From: Candidatus Solibacter sp.
GTDB lineage: Bacteria > Acidobacteriota > Terriglobia > Bryobacterales > Bryobacteraceae
Length of the DNA stretch: 7,040 bases
Direction: 5' to 3'
NCBI GenBank assembly: GCA_017883345.1
Contig: JADGNT010000260.1
Span: 1 to 7,040, forward strand
Positions 1 to 6,840 of this stretch are shown here, in pieces (position 1 is the first letter of the stretch; every line of letters starts with the position of its first letter). The position numbers were made by a program, and so were the translations under genes. Below the pieces are notes generated by a model that ran no database searches, was not told the origin of the DNA, and saw nothing but the letters and a program-made list of their open reading frames with translations.

Positions 1-993
<993 letters not shown>

Positions 994-999
994 CTGCCC

Positions 1000-1740
1000 A
1001 TGAAAGCACTACCGATCCGTTTGCCGGCCGGCCTCCTTCTGTTGGCCGGCTTTGCCGCGGCGCAGGCTGTGGACCTTGCCCCCAGGGTGCAGGCGCTGGA
1101 GCAGAAACTGGCCGCGCAGAAGCGCGTGCTGAATGATTTCGGCGGTCTCATCCGCTATGGCAGCGAGGATGCCGAAATCGGGACGCCCAAGCCCGGCGAG
1201 AACCGGGTGGTCTTCCTGGGAGACGATATCACCGAGTTGTGGGGCCGCGGCAGTGCCACATTTTTTTCTTCCAAGCCGTACTTCAACCGCGGGATCGTCG
1301 GACAGACTACGCCGCAGATGCTGATCCGCTTCCATCAGGATGTGGTGGCGCTCCAGCCCAAAGTGGTCGTGATCCAGGCGGGCGTGAACGATCTCCTGGT
1401 GGCCAGCGAAGGCGTGACTGCGGAGAACTTCATGTCGATGGTGGATATCGCCAAGGCCAACGGCATCCGCGTGGTGCTGGCTTCCCTCACCCCGGTGTGC
1501 GACTGTTACACCAAACAGACGGGGCTGCGGCCCCAGGGAAAGATCATCAGCCTGAACGGCTGGATCAAGGATTACGCGGCGCGCAGCGGAGCGGTCTATC
1601 TGGACTACTATTCCGCGCTGGCCGACGGACGCAATTTCAAGAAGGAGCTGACCGGCGACGGTCTGTTTCCCAACGACGCCGGCTACGGCGTCATGGCTCC
1701 GCTTGCGGAGAAAGCGATCGCGGAGGCGCTCAAGAAATGA
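1000..1740 (+). CDS. Exported SGNH/GDSL-fold protein, probable pseudoenzyme
   Basis: This 246-residue protein starts with a signal peptide: MKALPIR, then a Leu-rich core, with probable cleavage near AAAQA (residues 19-23). A helical stretch follows (about 27-50), then an SGNH hydrolase fold. The four SGNH blocks are recognisable: block I VVFLGDDIT (70-78), block II NRGIVGQTT (96-104), block III GVND (128-131) and block V GDGLFPNDAGY (219-229). Family members use GDS for the nucleophile and DxxH for the Asp/His pair. Here the Ser position is Asp76 (codon gat) and the His position is Phe223 (codon ttt). Block II Gly101, oxyanion Asn130 and Asp220 remain. The reading frame is intact and the rest of the sequence is well conserved, so this is probably a retained non-hydrolytic member, perhaps carbohydrate-binding. 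It sits 6 bases after one propeller gene and just before its paralogue. Fold assignment is firm; function is unknown. Confidence 0.9.
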   Translation: MKALPIRLPAGLLLLAGFAAAQAVDLAPRVQALEQKLAAQKRVLNDFGGLIRYGSEDAEIGTPKPGENRVVFLGDDITELWGRGSATFFSSKPYFNRGIVGQTTPQMLIRFHQDVVALQPKVVVIQAGVNDLLVASEGVTAENFMSMVDIAKANGIRVVLASLTPVCDCYTKQTGLRPQGKIISLNGWIKDYAARSGAVYLDYYSALADGRNFKKELTGDGLFPNDAGYGVMAPLAEKAIAEALKK

Positions 1741-1759
1741 CACCTTGCGAGGTAAGTTC

Positions 1760-1787
1760 CGTTTCGAAGTCGAAAGGATTTCGTGTG
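1760..1787 (+). promoter_or_regulatory. RBS deciding the start of the second propeller gene, with a small hairpin over it
   Basis: AAAGGA at 1773-1778 lies 9 bases before the ATG at 1788, which opens onto a good signal peptide. Just upstream, tttcg (1762-1766) and cgaaa (1771-1775) form a perfect 5-bp stem with an AAGT loop, and its 3' arm overlaps the first bases of the RBS. The stem is short and could be chance. The alternative start ATG 1737, overlapping the previous stop as ATGA, has GGAGG at 1722-1726 but would place 17 extra polar residues before the signal peptide. Confidence 0.45.
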
Positions 1788-3461
1788 ATGCCTACTAGAT
1801 TGACTGCACGTGCCACCGTTTCTTTTGCCTGCGCCTTCGTCTGCCTGGGCGTAGCTCACGCCCAATTCGGGCGCGGCGGCGGGGAATGGAGTACGTCTGG
1901 CGGCGATGCCCATCGCTCGTCCTCGGTCGCGACGGACCCGAAGATTTCGAAGGAAAGTCTATCGAAGCCGGGCTTCGCGCTGTTTTGGAAGATGAAGCTG
2001 AACAACGAGCCCAGACAACTCAACGGTCTGATGCCGCCCACCCTGATGGACCGGCACATCGGAATCCACGGTTTCCGGTCCTTCGGGTTTGTGACGGGTA
2101 GCGCGGATAACGTCTACGCGGTGGATACCGACCTGGGCCGGATCGACTGGCAGAAGAACTTCGGCTCCAAGTCGGCGCCGGCGGATGCTTCGTTGGTTTG
2201 TCCGGGAGGCATGACCACCGGCACGGCACGTTCGATCGGTACGGCCTTTCCCGCGGCGGCGCCCGGCGGGCGCGGCGGCGGTGGTGGCGGGCGTGGCGGG
2301 CCCGCCAAGAGCGGAGTCGGTGAACCGGGCGAGGGCGCCGTCACAATTGCGGAACTCGCCGCGCGCGCCGCGGCGGCTGGCGCCGGCCCGGCCCCTGGCA
2401 GGGGCGGCGCGGCCGGACGCGGACCCGGCGGTGGCGGCGGCCGCGGCCCGCGTATGGCGGTGGTCGTCAATTCCCTGTCCAGCGACGGCATGTTTCACAC
2501 CAATTACGTTTCCAACGGCGACGAACCGACTCCTTCCATACGCTTTCTGCCGGGTAAGGATGCCAACGCGCAAGGGCTGATCATCGTGGACAACATGGCT
2601 TACGTCGCCACAGTCGGCGTTTGCGGCGGCGTCCCCAAGGGCATGTGGGCTCTGGATATCGCTTCCAAGGCGGTCACCAGTTGGAAACCGGAGAGCGGCG
2701 AAGTGGCTGGGTCGGCCGGCCCGGCGTTCGGTGGGGACGGAACCCTGTACGTGTCGACCACCAGTGGCGATCTGGTATCGCTCGAGGCCAAGACGCTGAA
2801 GGTGAAGGATGTGTACCGCGCCGGACAAGAGCTTACTTCTTCCCCCGTGATCTTCCAGCACCAGGAGAAAACGCTGCTGGCATCCACCACGAAGGACGGG
2901 CGCATCCACCTGGTGGACAGCGCGGCGATGGGCGGGACGGCCGTCAAGACCGCGCCGTATTCCACCGCGAGCGATTTCGTTCCGGGAGCGCTGGCCACCT
3001 GGCAGGATGCGGCCGGCACGCGCTGGATCCTCGCGCCCGCGGCGGGACCGGTGGCCGCGGATGCGAAGTTCGCTGCCTCCAATGGCGCCGTGACCAATGG
3101 CGCGATCGTGGCCTGGAAGGTCGTGGAGCAGAACGGCGCGGCGGCCCTGGAACCTGGCTGGGTGTCGCGCGACCTGGTGTCTCCGTTGACTCCTCTCGTC
3201 ATCAACGGCGTAGTCTTTGCGGTGTCCAGCGGGGAATACCGCGGCACGGACAGTAAGATGACGGCGGCGCAACGGGCGCAGCGTTCGGTCCCCGCGGTAG
3301 TCTACGCGTTGGATGGGGCGACCGGCAAGGAACTGTGGAACAGCGGGAAGACGGTTACCTCGTTCGTGCATGGCGGCGGACTGTCGGGCGGCGCCGGCCA
3401 GATTTATCTGGGGACGCACGATGGCACGTTGTATTCTTTCGGCTTCCCGATCGAGCACTAA
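1788..3461 (+). CDS. Exported PQQ-like beta-propeller protein with Gly/Arg-rich insert
   Basis: This 557-residue protein has a signal peptide (basic MPTRLTAR start, hydrophobic core, AHA cleavage site at 23-25). An N-terminal blade region (about 50-130) includes VYAVDTDLGRIDWQ. Residues 159-222 are a low-complexity Gly/Arg/Ala/Pro insert. Further blades run from about 225 to 555, with a YALDGATGKELW PQQ-repeat motif near 506-517 and a closing GQIYLGTHDGTLYSFG strand. The C-terminal half aligns with the partial protein at 1-993: in one 48-column stretch (here starting at residue 436) I count 26 identities. No catalytic or cofactor-binding set is evident, so the role is open; PQQ-like propellers in exported form often act as sugar or alcohol dehydrogenases or as assembly and binding scaffolds. 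The next gene starts 2 bases after its TAA. I chose ATG 1788 over ATG 1737 because of the signal peptide and RBS. The frame stays open upstream through the SGNH gene, which I take as a GC-bias effect. Confidence 0.88.
   Translation: MPTRLTARATVSFACAFVCLGVAHAQFGRGGGEWSTSGGDAHRSSSVATDPKISKESLSKPGFALFWKMKLNNEPRQLNGLMPPTLMDRHIGIHGFRSFGFVTGSADNVYAVDTDLGRIDWQKNFGSKSAPADASLVCPGGMTTGTARSIGTAFPAAAPGGRGGGGGGRGGPAKSGVGEPGEGAVTIAELAARAAAAGAGPAPGRGGAAGRGPGGGGGRGPRMAVVVNSLSSDGMFHTNYVSNGDEPTPSIRFLPGKDANAQGLIIVDNMAYVATVGVCGGVPKGMWALDIASKAVTSWKPESGEVAGSAGPAFGGDGTLYVSTTSGDLVSLEAKTLKVKDVYRAGQELTSSPVIFQHQEKTLLASTTKDGRIHLVDSAAMGGTAVKTAPYSTASDFVPGALATWQDAAGTRWILAPAAGPVAADAKFAASNGAVTNGAIVAWKVVEQNGAAALEPGWVSRDLVSPLTPLVINGVVFAVSSGEYRGTDSKMTAAQRAQRSVPAVVYALDGATGKELWNSGKTVTSFVHGGGLSGGAGQIYLGTHDGTLYSFGFPIEH
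2262..2453 (+). repeat. Gly/Arg-rich low-complexity coding insert in the propeller gene
   Basis: Almost pure GC DNA encodes residues 159-222 of the propeller, with runs such as GGRGGGGGGRGG and GRGPGGGGGRGPR flanking a short Ala-rich helix-like segment (IAELAARAAAAG). It interrupts the blade pattern and is absent from the visible part of the paralogue at 1-993. It is probably a flexible surface loop. Confidence 0.7.
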
Positions 3462-3463
3462 AT

Positions 3464-4012
3464 ATGCGGGTTCAGAAGTTCAGTTCCGTGTTCGGTTGGC
3501 AGGCGGACCCAGAGGGTACCCCGCCTGCCCCACAAGGTGGGACAGGCGCTTTCGCCTGTCAACCCGGAGTCACACTCGCCGCGCTCCTGCTTTTCGCCGG
3601 CAGCGCCTGGGCGCAAGGCGCGGAAGTCCCGGGAAGAGCCGAAGCCTTGCGCATCTGCATACAGTGTCATGAATTTGAGCGATCCGTTGCCCCGCGGCAG
3701 AATCTCGCCGGGTGGCAGGCCACCATGGATAAGATGGTGGCGCTCGGCGCGAAAGGCACGCAAAAGGAATTCGACGCGATCGTGGAGTATCTGGCCAAGA
3801 CCTACCCCGGCGAGGAAGTTCCCAAGATCAAAGTCAACGAGGCCAGAGCCATCGAGCTGGAAAGCGGATTATCGCTGCCGCGCTCGCAAGCGGCGGCGAT
3901 CATTCAGTACCGGACCAAGAACGGCGACTTCAAATCGATTGAAGACCTGAAGAAGGTTCCGGGCGTGGATGTGGCGAAGATCGAAGCCAGAAAAGACAGG
4001 CTGTTGTTCTGA
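3464..4012 (+). CDS. Exported c-type cytochrome / ComEA-like helix-hairpin-helix fusion
   Basis: The protein has 182 residues. An N-terminal export signal is split: basic MRVQKFSSVFG, then 24 unusual residues (12-35), then a hydrophobic core and cleavage site (LAALLLFAGSAWA, 38-50). The mature part opens with a c-type haem motif CIQCH (65-69). A helical stretch containing GWQATMDKM and IVEYLAKTYP follows (about 83-115), like the small haem domain of quinohaemoprotein dehydrogenases; the sixth haem ligand is not certain. Residues about 122-180 match the ComEA-type HhH pattern (KVNEARAIELE, IIQYRTKNGDFKSIEDLKKVPGV). Export of the haem motif suggests periplasmic electron transfer, possibly from the neighbouring quinoprotein-like propellers; that link is inference. 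ATG 3464 is 2 bases after the previous stop with no clear RBS, so translational coupling is likely. No ATG, GTG or TTG start lies between the insert and the hydrophobic core. Confidence 0.85.
   Translation: MRVQKFSSVFGWQADPEGTPPAPQGGTGAFACQPGVTLAALLLFAGSAWAQGAEVPGRAEALRICIQCHEFERSVAPRQNLAGWQATMDKMVALGAKGTQKEFDAIVEYLAKTYPGEEVPKIKVNEARAIELESGLSLPRSQAAAIIQYRTKNGDFKSIEDLKKVPGVDVAKIEARKDRLLF
3498..3560 (+). repeat. Palindromic (REP-like) element inside the signal-peptide coding region
   Basis: Three overlapping inverted repeats are packed into 63 bases. ggcaggcgg (3498-3506) pairs with ccgcctgcc (3521-3529), with an inner accc/gggt pair. gcctgccccac (3523-3533) pairs with gtgggacaggc (3537-3547) at 10 of 11 positions around an AAG loop. 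gacaggcg (3541-3548) pairs perfectly with cgcctgtc (3553-3560) around CTTT. The middle arms can pair with either side, so alternative folds are possible. This density of stems is typical of mobile intergenic palindromic repeats and not of coding DNA. A second genomic copy has not been shown. Confidence 0.65.
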
Positions 4013-4023
4013 ATGGAGCGGCT
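4013..4023 (+). promoter_or_regulatory. RBS of the DUF1080 gene
   Basis: GGAG at 4015-4018 lies 5 bases before ATG 4024, in the 11-base gap after the cytochrome/HhH stop codon. It supports this start, which opens directly onto a signal peptide. Confidence 0.6.
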
Positions 4024-4965
4024 ATGAACACATCGAAGATCGCGGCTGGATTAATCCTGCTGTTTGCGGTGACCCTTGCGACATCGCAGCAGACTCCGCC
4101 GGCAGCAGGCCAGCCTGCACAGCCCGGCCAACCCGGCGGGCCGGGGCGTGGCGGACGAGGCGGCGGTTTCACGCAGCCGGAGCCGATCGATTTTGCCGAC
4201 AACACGGGCTGGACGTCCATGTTCGATGGCAGCAGCCTGAAGGGCTGGGACGGCAACATGGACCTGTGGCACGTGGAGAACGGCGCGATTGCCGTCGAGT
4301 CCACGTGCGAGAAACCCACCGGAACGGTGTACCTGATCTGGCAAGGCGGACAGCCCGGCGACTTTGAATTAAAAGCCGAACTGCGGGGCGAAGGTGCGGG
4401 CGTCAATAGCGGCATACAGTATCGGAGCTTCATCCAGCCGCCGCGTCCGGCGGGGGAGGGTCGCGGCGGCGCACCGGGCGGGGCTCCGGGTGGCGCGCCC
4501 GCGGGCGGCGCGGGCGGACGCGGGCCGAGCGGGCCCTGTCCCAGCGGGCAGCCGCGGGGGACGCCGAATCCGGCGGCGGAAGCCAAGTGGAACATGGGCG
4601 GTCCGCAGTCCGATTTCGACGGTACCAATCGCTACAGCGGCCAGTATTACGAAGGCGGCACGACGCGCGGCATCGTGGCCTGGCGCGGTCAGGTGGTGCG
4701 GGCGGAAGAAGGCAAGAAGCCGCGACTGCTGGCGACCATTGGCGACAAGGACGAACTCGGCGGCTACGTCAAGATCAACGACTGGAACCAGATCCACATC
4801 ATCGCGCGCGGCAACCAGATGATTCACATCATCAACGGGCACGTGATGTCGGTCTTCATCGACGACGACGCGACCAAGTTCCGCAAGAACGGCCTGATCG
4901 GGATTCAGATCGAAGGCACCGGCAAAGTGAGTTTCCGCAATCTCTGGATTAAGATGAGTCAGTGA
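4024..4965 (+). CDS. Exported DUF1080 / 3-keto-disaccharide hydrolase family protein
   Basis: The protein has 313 residues: a signal peptide (MNTSKIAAG plus a hydrophobic core to about residue 21), a Pro/Gln/Gly-rich linker (about 22-50), and then a concanavalin-like beta-sandwich of the DUF1080 family (Pfam PF06439). Hallmarks visible are WTSMFDGSSLKGWDG (63-77), LWHVENGAIAVES (81-93), FELKAELRGEGAGVNSGIQYRS (start 114), then RYSGQYYE (203-210), a DWNQIHIIARGNQMIHIINGH core (start 253) and a closing GLIGIQIEGTGKVSFRNLWIK. Some members of this family act on 3-keto-glycosides; whether this one does is not shown. A 44-residue Gly/Ala/Pro insert (139-182) splits the sandwich just after SGIQYRS, so the protein is longer than a minimal single-domain member. 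It overlaps the next gene by 4 bases. The setting next to propellers, a cytochrome and a mutarotase-like protein favours an oxidised-sugar role. Confidence 0.9.
   Translation: MNTSKIAAGLILLFAVTLATSQQTPPAAGQPAQPGQPGGPGRGGRGGGFTQPEPIDFADNTGWTSMFDGSSLKGWDGNMDLWHVENGAIAVESTCEKPTGTVYLIWQGGQPGDFELKAELRGEGAGVNSGIQYRSFIQPPRPAGEGRGGAPGGAPGGAPAGGAGGRGPSGPCPSGQPRGTPNPAAEAKWNMGGPQSDFDGTNRYSGQYYEGGTTRGIVAWRGQVVRAEEGKKPRLLATIGDKDELGGYVKINDWNQIHIIARGNQMIHIINGHVMSVFIDDDATKFRKNGLIGIQIEGTGKVSFRNLWIKMSQ
4471..4506 (+). repeat. Short tandem repeat (about 12-base units) in the DUF1080 gene
   Basis: Diverged units gcaccgggcggg (4471-4482) and gctccgggtggc (4483-4494) and a longer third unit (4495-4506 and beyond) encode the repeated tetrapeptide APGG/APAG. 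The repeat is the centre of the Gly/Ala/Pro-rich insert (coding residues 139-182, bases 4438-4569). Slippage or unequal exchange would change the length in whole codons. Confidence 0.55.
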
Positions 4966-6002
4966 CCATCTACCACGGCCGCCGCGCGGCGGCAATCGAA
5001 AACCAACACTTGCGTGTGACCGTGCTGCGGGAAGGCGGGCACATCGCCGAGATCCTGGATAAGGAAACCGGCATCAATCCGTTGTGGACGCCGCCATGGC
5101 GCACCAGCGAGCCCTCGGCATACGCTTCCGGCGTGTACGCCGAATACGGCGACGGCGCGGAGAGCAAACTGCTGGCGGGCATCATGGGACACAACCTGTG
5201 TCTCGACATTTTCGGCGGGCCCTCGGAGGAAGAAGCCGCGGCGGGCCTCACGGTGCACGGCGAAGGGTCGGTGGCGGCTTACGAGATCGACGATGCCGAA
5301 GGCGGGCTCACCTTGCGGGCGCGCTTTCCGATGGCGCAGATCGCGTTCGAGCGGCGCATCGAATTGCGCGATCGCACGGTGCGAATTCGCGAAGCGGTGG
5401 AGAATCTGACGGCGTGCGACCGCCCGATCGGCTGGACGCAGCACGTCACGCTGGGGCCGGGCTTTCTGGAAAAGGGGGTGACGCAATTCCGCGCCTCGGC
5501 CACGCGGTCCAAGGTGTGGGAAAGCGAGTTCGGCGCCCACGATACGCTGCGCGCGGCGGCGGAGTTCGATTGGCCCGAGGGGCCGCTTCGCGACGGCGGC
5601 GTCGAAGATCTGCGAGTGTTGACTAGCGCCGCCTCTTCGTGCGCCTTCACCACGCATCTGATGGACCCCGCGCGCGAGCACGCATACTTTGCGGCTTTCG
5701 CTCCGGCGGCGCGGCTGGTGTTCGGGTACGTGTGGAAGCAGGCCGATTTTCCGTGGATGGGCATCTGGGAAGAGAATTATAGCCGCACGCACGCGCCGTG
5801 GAATGGCCAGACGCTGGCGCGCGGCATGGAGTTCGGTGTGTCGCCGATGCCGGAATCGCGGCGGCAAATGATCGATCGCGGCAAACTGTTCGGCGTTCCG
5901 GCATATCGCTGGCTGCCCGCCAAGGCGCGCCTCGAAGTGGAGTATTGCGCGGTCATGGCACACGCGGACGCGATCCCGGAGACGCTGGAGATCCCTGGGT
6001 AG
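4962..6002 (+). CDS. Galactose-mutarotase-fold (aldose 1-epimerase-like) protein, cytoplasmic
   Basis: The protein has 346 residues and starts at GTG 4962, giving a GTGA overlap with the DUF1080 stop. The overlap points to translational coupling, and the product begins with a typical first strand of the fold (TIYHGRRAAAIENQHLRVTV, then GGHIAEILDKETG). There is no signal peptide. Candidate active-site residues by position in the fold are His99 (LTVHGE), His161 (WTQHVTLGPGFLE) and Glu290 (GMEFGVSP), which correspond in style to the His/His/Glu set of mutarotase-like proteins; I cannot confirm the alignment by eye. The family interconverts sugar anomers or binds carbohydrate, but many members are uncharacterised. 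Being the only non-exported product of the cluster, it may process sugar after uptake, in line with the sugar-type ABC transporter starting at 6841. The ending LEIPG, just before TAG, shows no truncation. Confidence 0.82.
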   Translation: MTIYHGRRAAAIENQHLRVTVLREGGHIAEILDKETGINPLWTPPWRTSEPSAYASGVYAEYGDGAESKLLAGIMGHNLCLDIFGGPSEEEAAAGLTVHGEGSVAAYEIDDAEGGLTLRARFPMAQIAFERRIELRDRTVRIREAVENLTACDRPIGWTQHVTLGPGFLEKGVTQFRASATRSKVWESEFGAHDTLRAAAEFDWPEGPLRDGGVEDLRVLTSAASSCAFTTHLMDPAREHAYFAAFAPAARLVFGYVWKQADFPWMGIWEENYSRTHAPWNGQTLARGMEFGVSPMPESRRQMIDRGKLFGVPAYRWLPAKARLEVEYCAVMAHADAIPETLEIPG

Positions 6003-6039
6003 CTGCAAATTCCGTTCACGGTGGCTATGATGAAAGCTG
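6003..6039 (+). promoter_or_regulatory. Possible promoter for the HEPN gene pair
   Basis: TATGAT at 6026-6031 matches the TATAAT -10 box at 5 of 6 positions. A hexamer 17 bases upstream (6003-6008, ctgcaa) matches TTGACA at only 3 of 6. A transcript from this box would begin at about 6037-6039, directly before ATG 6040, so it would be nearly leaderless; this fits the lack of a convincing RBS. Low confidence: one hexamer can occur by chance. Confidence 0.3.
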
Positions 6040-6453
6040 ATGGACCGGAAAGATTTCCAGGAGCTTTCGAAGGTCAGGCTGAAGGAAGCGACCGCTTTGC
6101 TTCGGCTGGGCTTGTTCGACGGCGCGTATTACCTGGCTGGCTATGCAGTGGAGTGCGCGCTCAAGGCTTGCATCGCAAAGGGAACTCAGCGGTATGAATT
6201 CCCAGACAGAAAGAGGGCGGAGTCTAGTCATTCCCACAGCTTGCGGGACCTGATCAGAGTCGCGGGTCTTGAGGAAGCGCGTCGCGAACGGGCCGACCAG
6301 GATCCGGACTTCCGAAGAAGCTGGGAAATTGTTGAGTCTTGGTCCGAGCAGAGCCGATACAGTAGAAATATTCCGGAATCCGCGCAAGTGCTCCTGGCGG
6401 CAGTTGGCGAGAGGCGACACGGGGTAATCTCATGGATAAAGCTGCAATGGTAA
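6040..6453 (+). CDS. HEPN-domain protein
   Basis: The protein has 137 residues and is mainly alpha-helical. The N-terminal helices carry the signature of HEPN proteins (Pfam PF05168 type): KVRLKEATALLRLGLFDGAYYLAGYAVECALKA across residues 11-43, written here in pieces as RLKEATALL, FDGAYYLAGY and AVECALKA. A loop then leads to SHSHSLRDL (63-71), where relatives have a His-Asp/Ser-Leu turn, and WSEQSRY (101-107) begins the last helix. HEPN proteins often pair with a small second protein as toxin-antitoxin or defence modules, and some are RNases using an Rx4-6H motif. R59-A-E-S-S-H64 fits that spacing formally, but it lies in the loop before the His turn, so RNase activity is not supported. The gene overlaps the next one by 22 bases. 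Hand counts over three 60-base rows give about 53-58% GC, against 65% in a row of the mutarotase gene, which suggests later acquisition. Confidence 0.85.
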   Translation: MDRKDFQELSKVRLKEATALLRLGLFDGAYYLAGYAVECALKACIAKGTQRYEFPDRKRAESSHSHSLRDLIRVAGLEEARRERADQDPDFRRSWEIVESWSEQSRYSRNIPESAQVLLAAVGERRHGVISWIKLQW

Positions 6454-6815
6454 GCGTAGACATCGATAAGGGCACCAAGCTTCTGGAGGCTCTGGAGCGC
6501 GCGAAGGTGAAGGTCGCTGTGGCGGCTTGGATGTACTTGTCCGAGTACGAAGATTGGCGGCTGGTGGTTGCCGCGCGCCAGTTTGACTCGCTCGGTCTCA
6601 TGGACGCATATGGCTTACTTCACGATTCGCTTGCCCCTGCGGGATTCACTGCGAGGAACACCCCGCCAATCATGATCCTTCGGATGGCCGATCCGTTTAT
6701 TAAAGATCTTCGTAGGCTCTTTGCGAAGAGCAAGAGCGTCGAAGGGATGCGCCTTGGAGGCCAGGCGTTTGGCGACCGCTTCGTGGAAGACGCGTACGTC
6801 TACCGGATTTCGTAG
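6432..6815 (+). CDS. Small protein of unrecognised family, partner of the HEPN protein
   Basis: The protein has 127 residues and no signal peptide or membrane segment. It appears alpha/beta: a first helix (DKGTKLLEALERAKV, 12-26), a strand pair containing VAVAAWMYLS and DWRLVVAAR (28-50), a helix (LMDAYGLLHDSLAP, 56-69), a strand (PPIMILRMADPFIKDLRRLF, start 78) and a C-terminal EDAYVYRIS ending. I do not recognise the family. It lacks the GS...DxD nucleotidyltransferase motif of the usual MNT partner of HEPN proteins. ATG 6432 has GGGG (6421-6424) 7 bases upstream and overlaps the HEPN gene by 22 bases; ATG 6447 is an alternative start with a 7-base overlap. The overlap implies coupled synthesis, so the two products probably act together. 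One hand-counted row (6661-6720) is 50% GC, low for this window. Confidence 0.75.
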   Translation: MDKAAMVSVDIDKGTKLLEALERAKVKVAVAAWMYLSEYEDWRLVVAARQFDSLGLMDAYGLLHDSLAPAGFTARNTPPIMILRMADPFIKDLRRLFAKSKSVEGMRLGGQAFGDRFVEDAYVYRIS

Positions 6816-6840
6816 TCGAGCGGAATTGGCACTGGTTTGA

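Noticed and set aside
1027..1050. Perfect 7-bp inverted repeat gccggcc/ggccggc with a 10-base loop near the start of the SGNH gene.
   Set aside because: It lies in signal-peptide codons in GC-rich DNA, has no T-tract or other regulatory context, and is probably chance.
1239..1787. The frame of the second propeller gene stays open upstream through the SGNH gene, and a run of seven T (1261-1267) lies where a -1 slip would enter that frame, hinting at a frameshifted fusion.
   Set aside because: The slippery pattern does not fit X XXY YYZ in the SGNH frame, the translated upstream part looks like GC-bias shadow, and the propeller has its own RBS and signal peptide at 1788.
2391..2405. Small hairpin gcccct/aggggc in the propeller gene, considered as a terminator or repeat element.
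   Set aside because: It sits inside a low-complexity Gly/Pro-coding stretch, where short GC inverted repeats are expected, and no T-tract follows.
1959..3458. A 499-codon open frame on the minus strand opposite the propeller gene.
   Set aside because: It is Arg/Gly/Ala/His-rich shadow sequence with no recognisable domain, while the + strand protein has clear propeller motifs and a signal peptide.
4959..6008. A 349-codon open frame on the minus strand opposite the mutarotase-like gene.
   Set aside because: It mirrors codon bias of the + strand gene, has shadow-like Arg/His-rich composition and no domain I recognise.
6816..6840. Gap between the HEPN partner and the ABC transporter checked for a terminator, attachment site or repeat.
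   Set aside because: Only 25 bases, with no inverted repeat, T-tract or duplicated sequence flanking the islet that I could find by eye.
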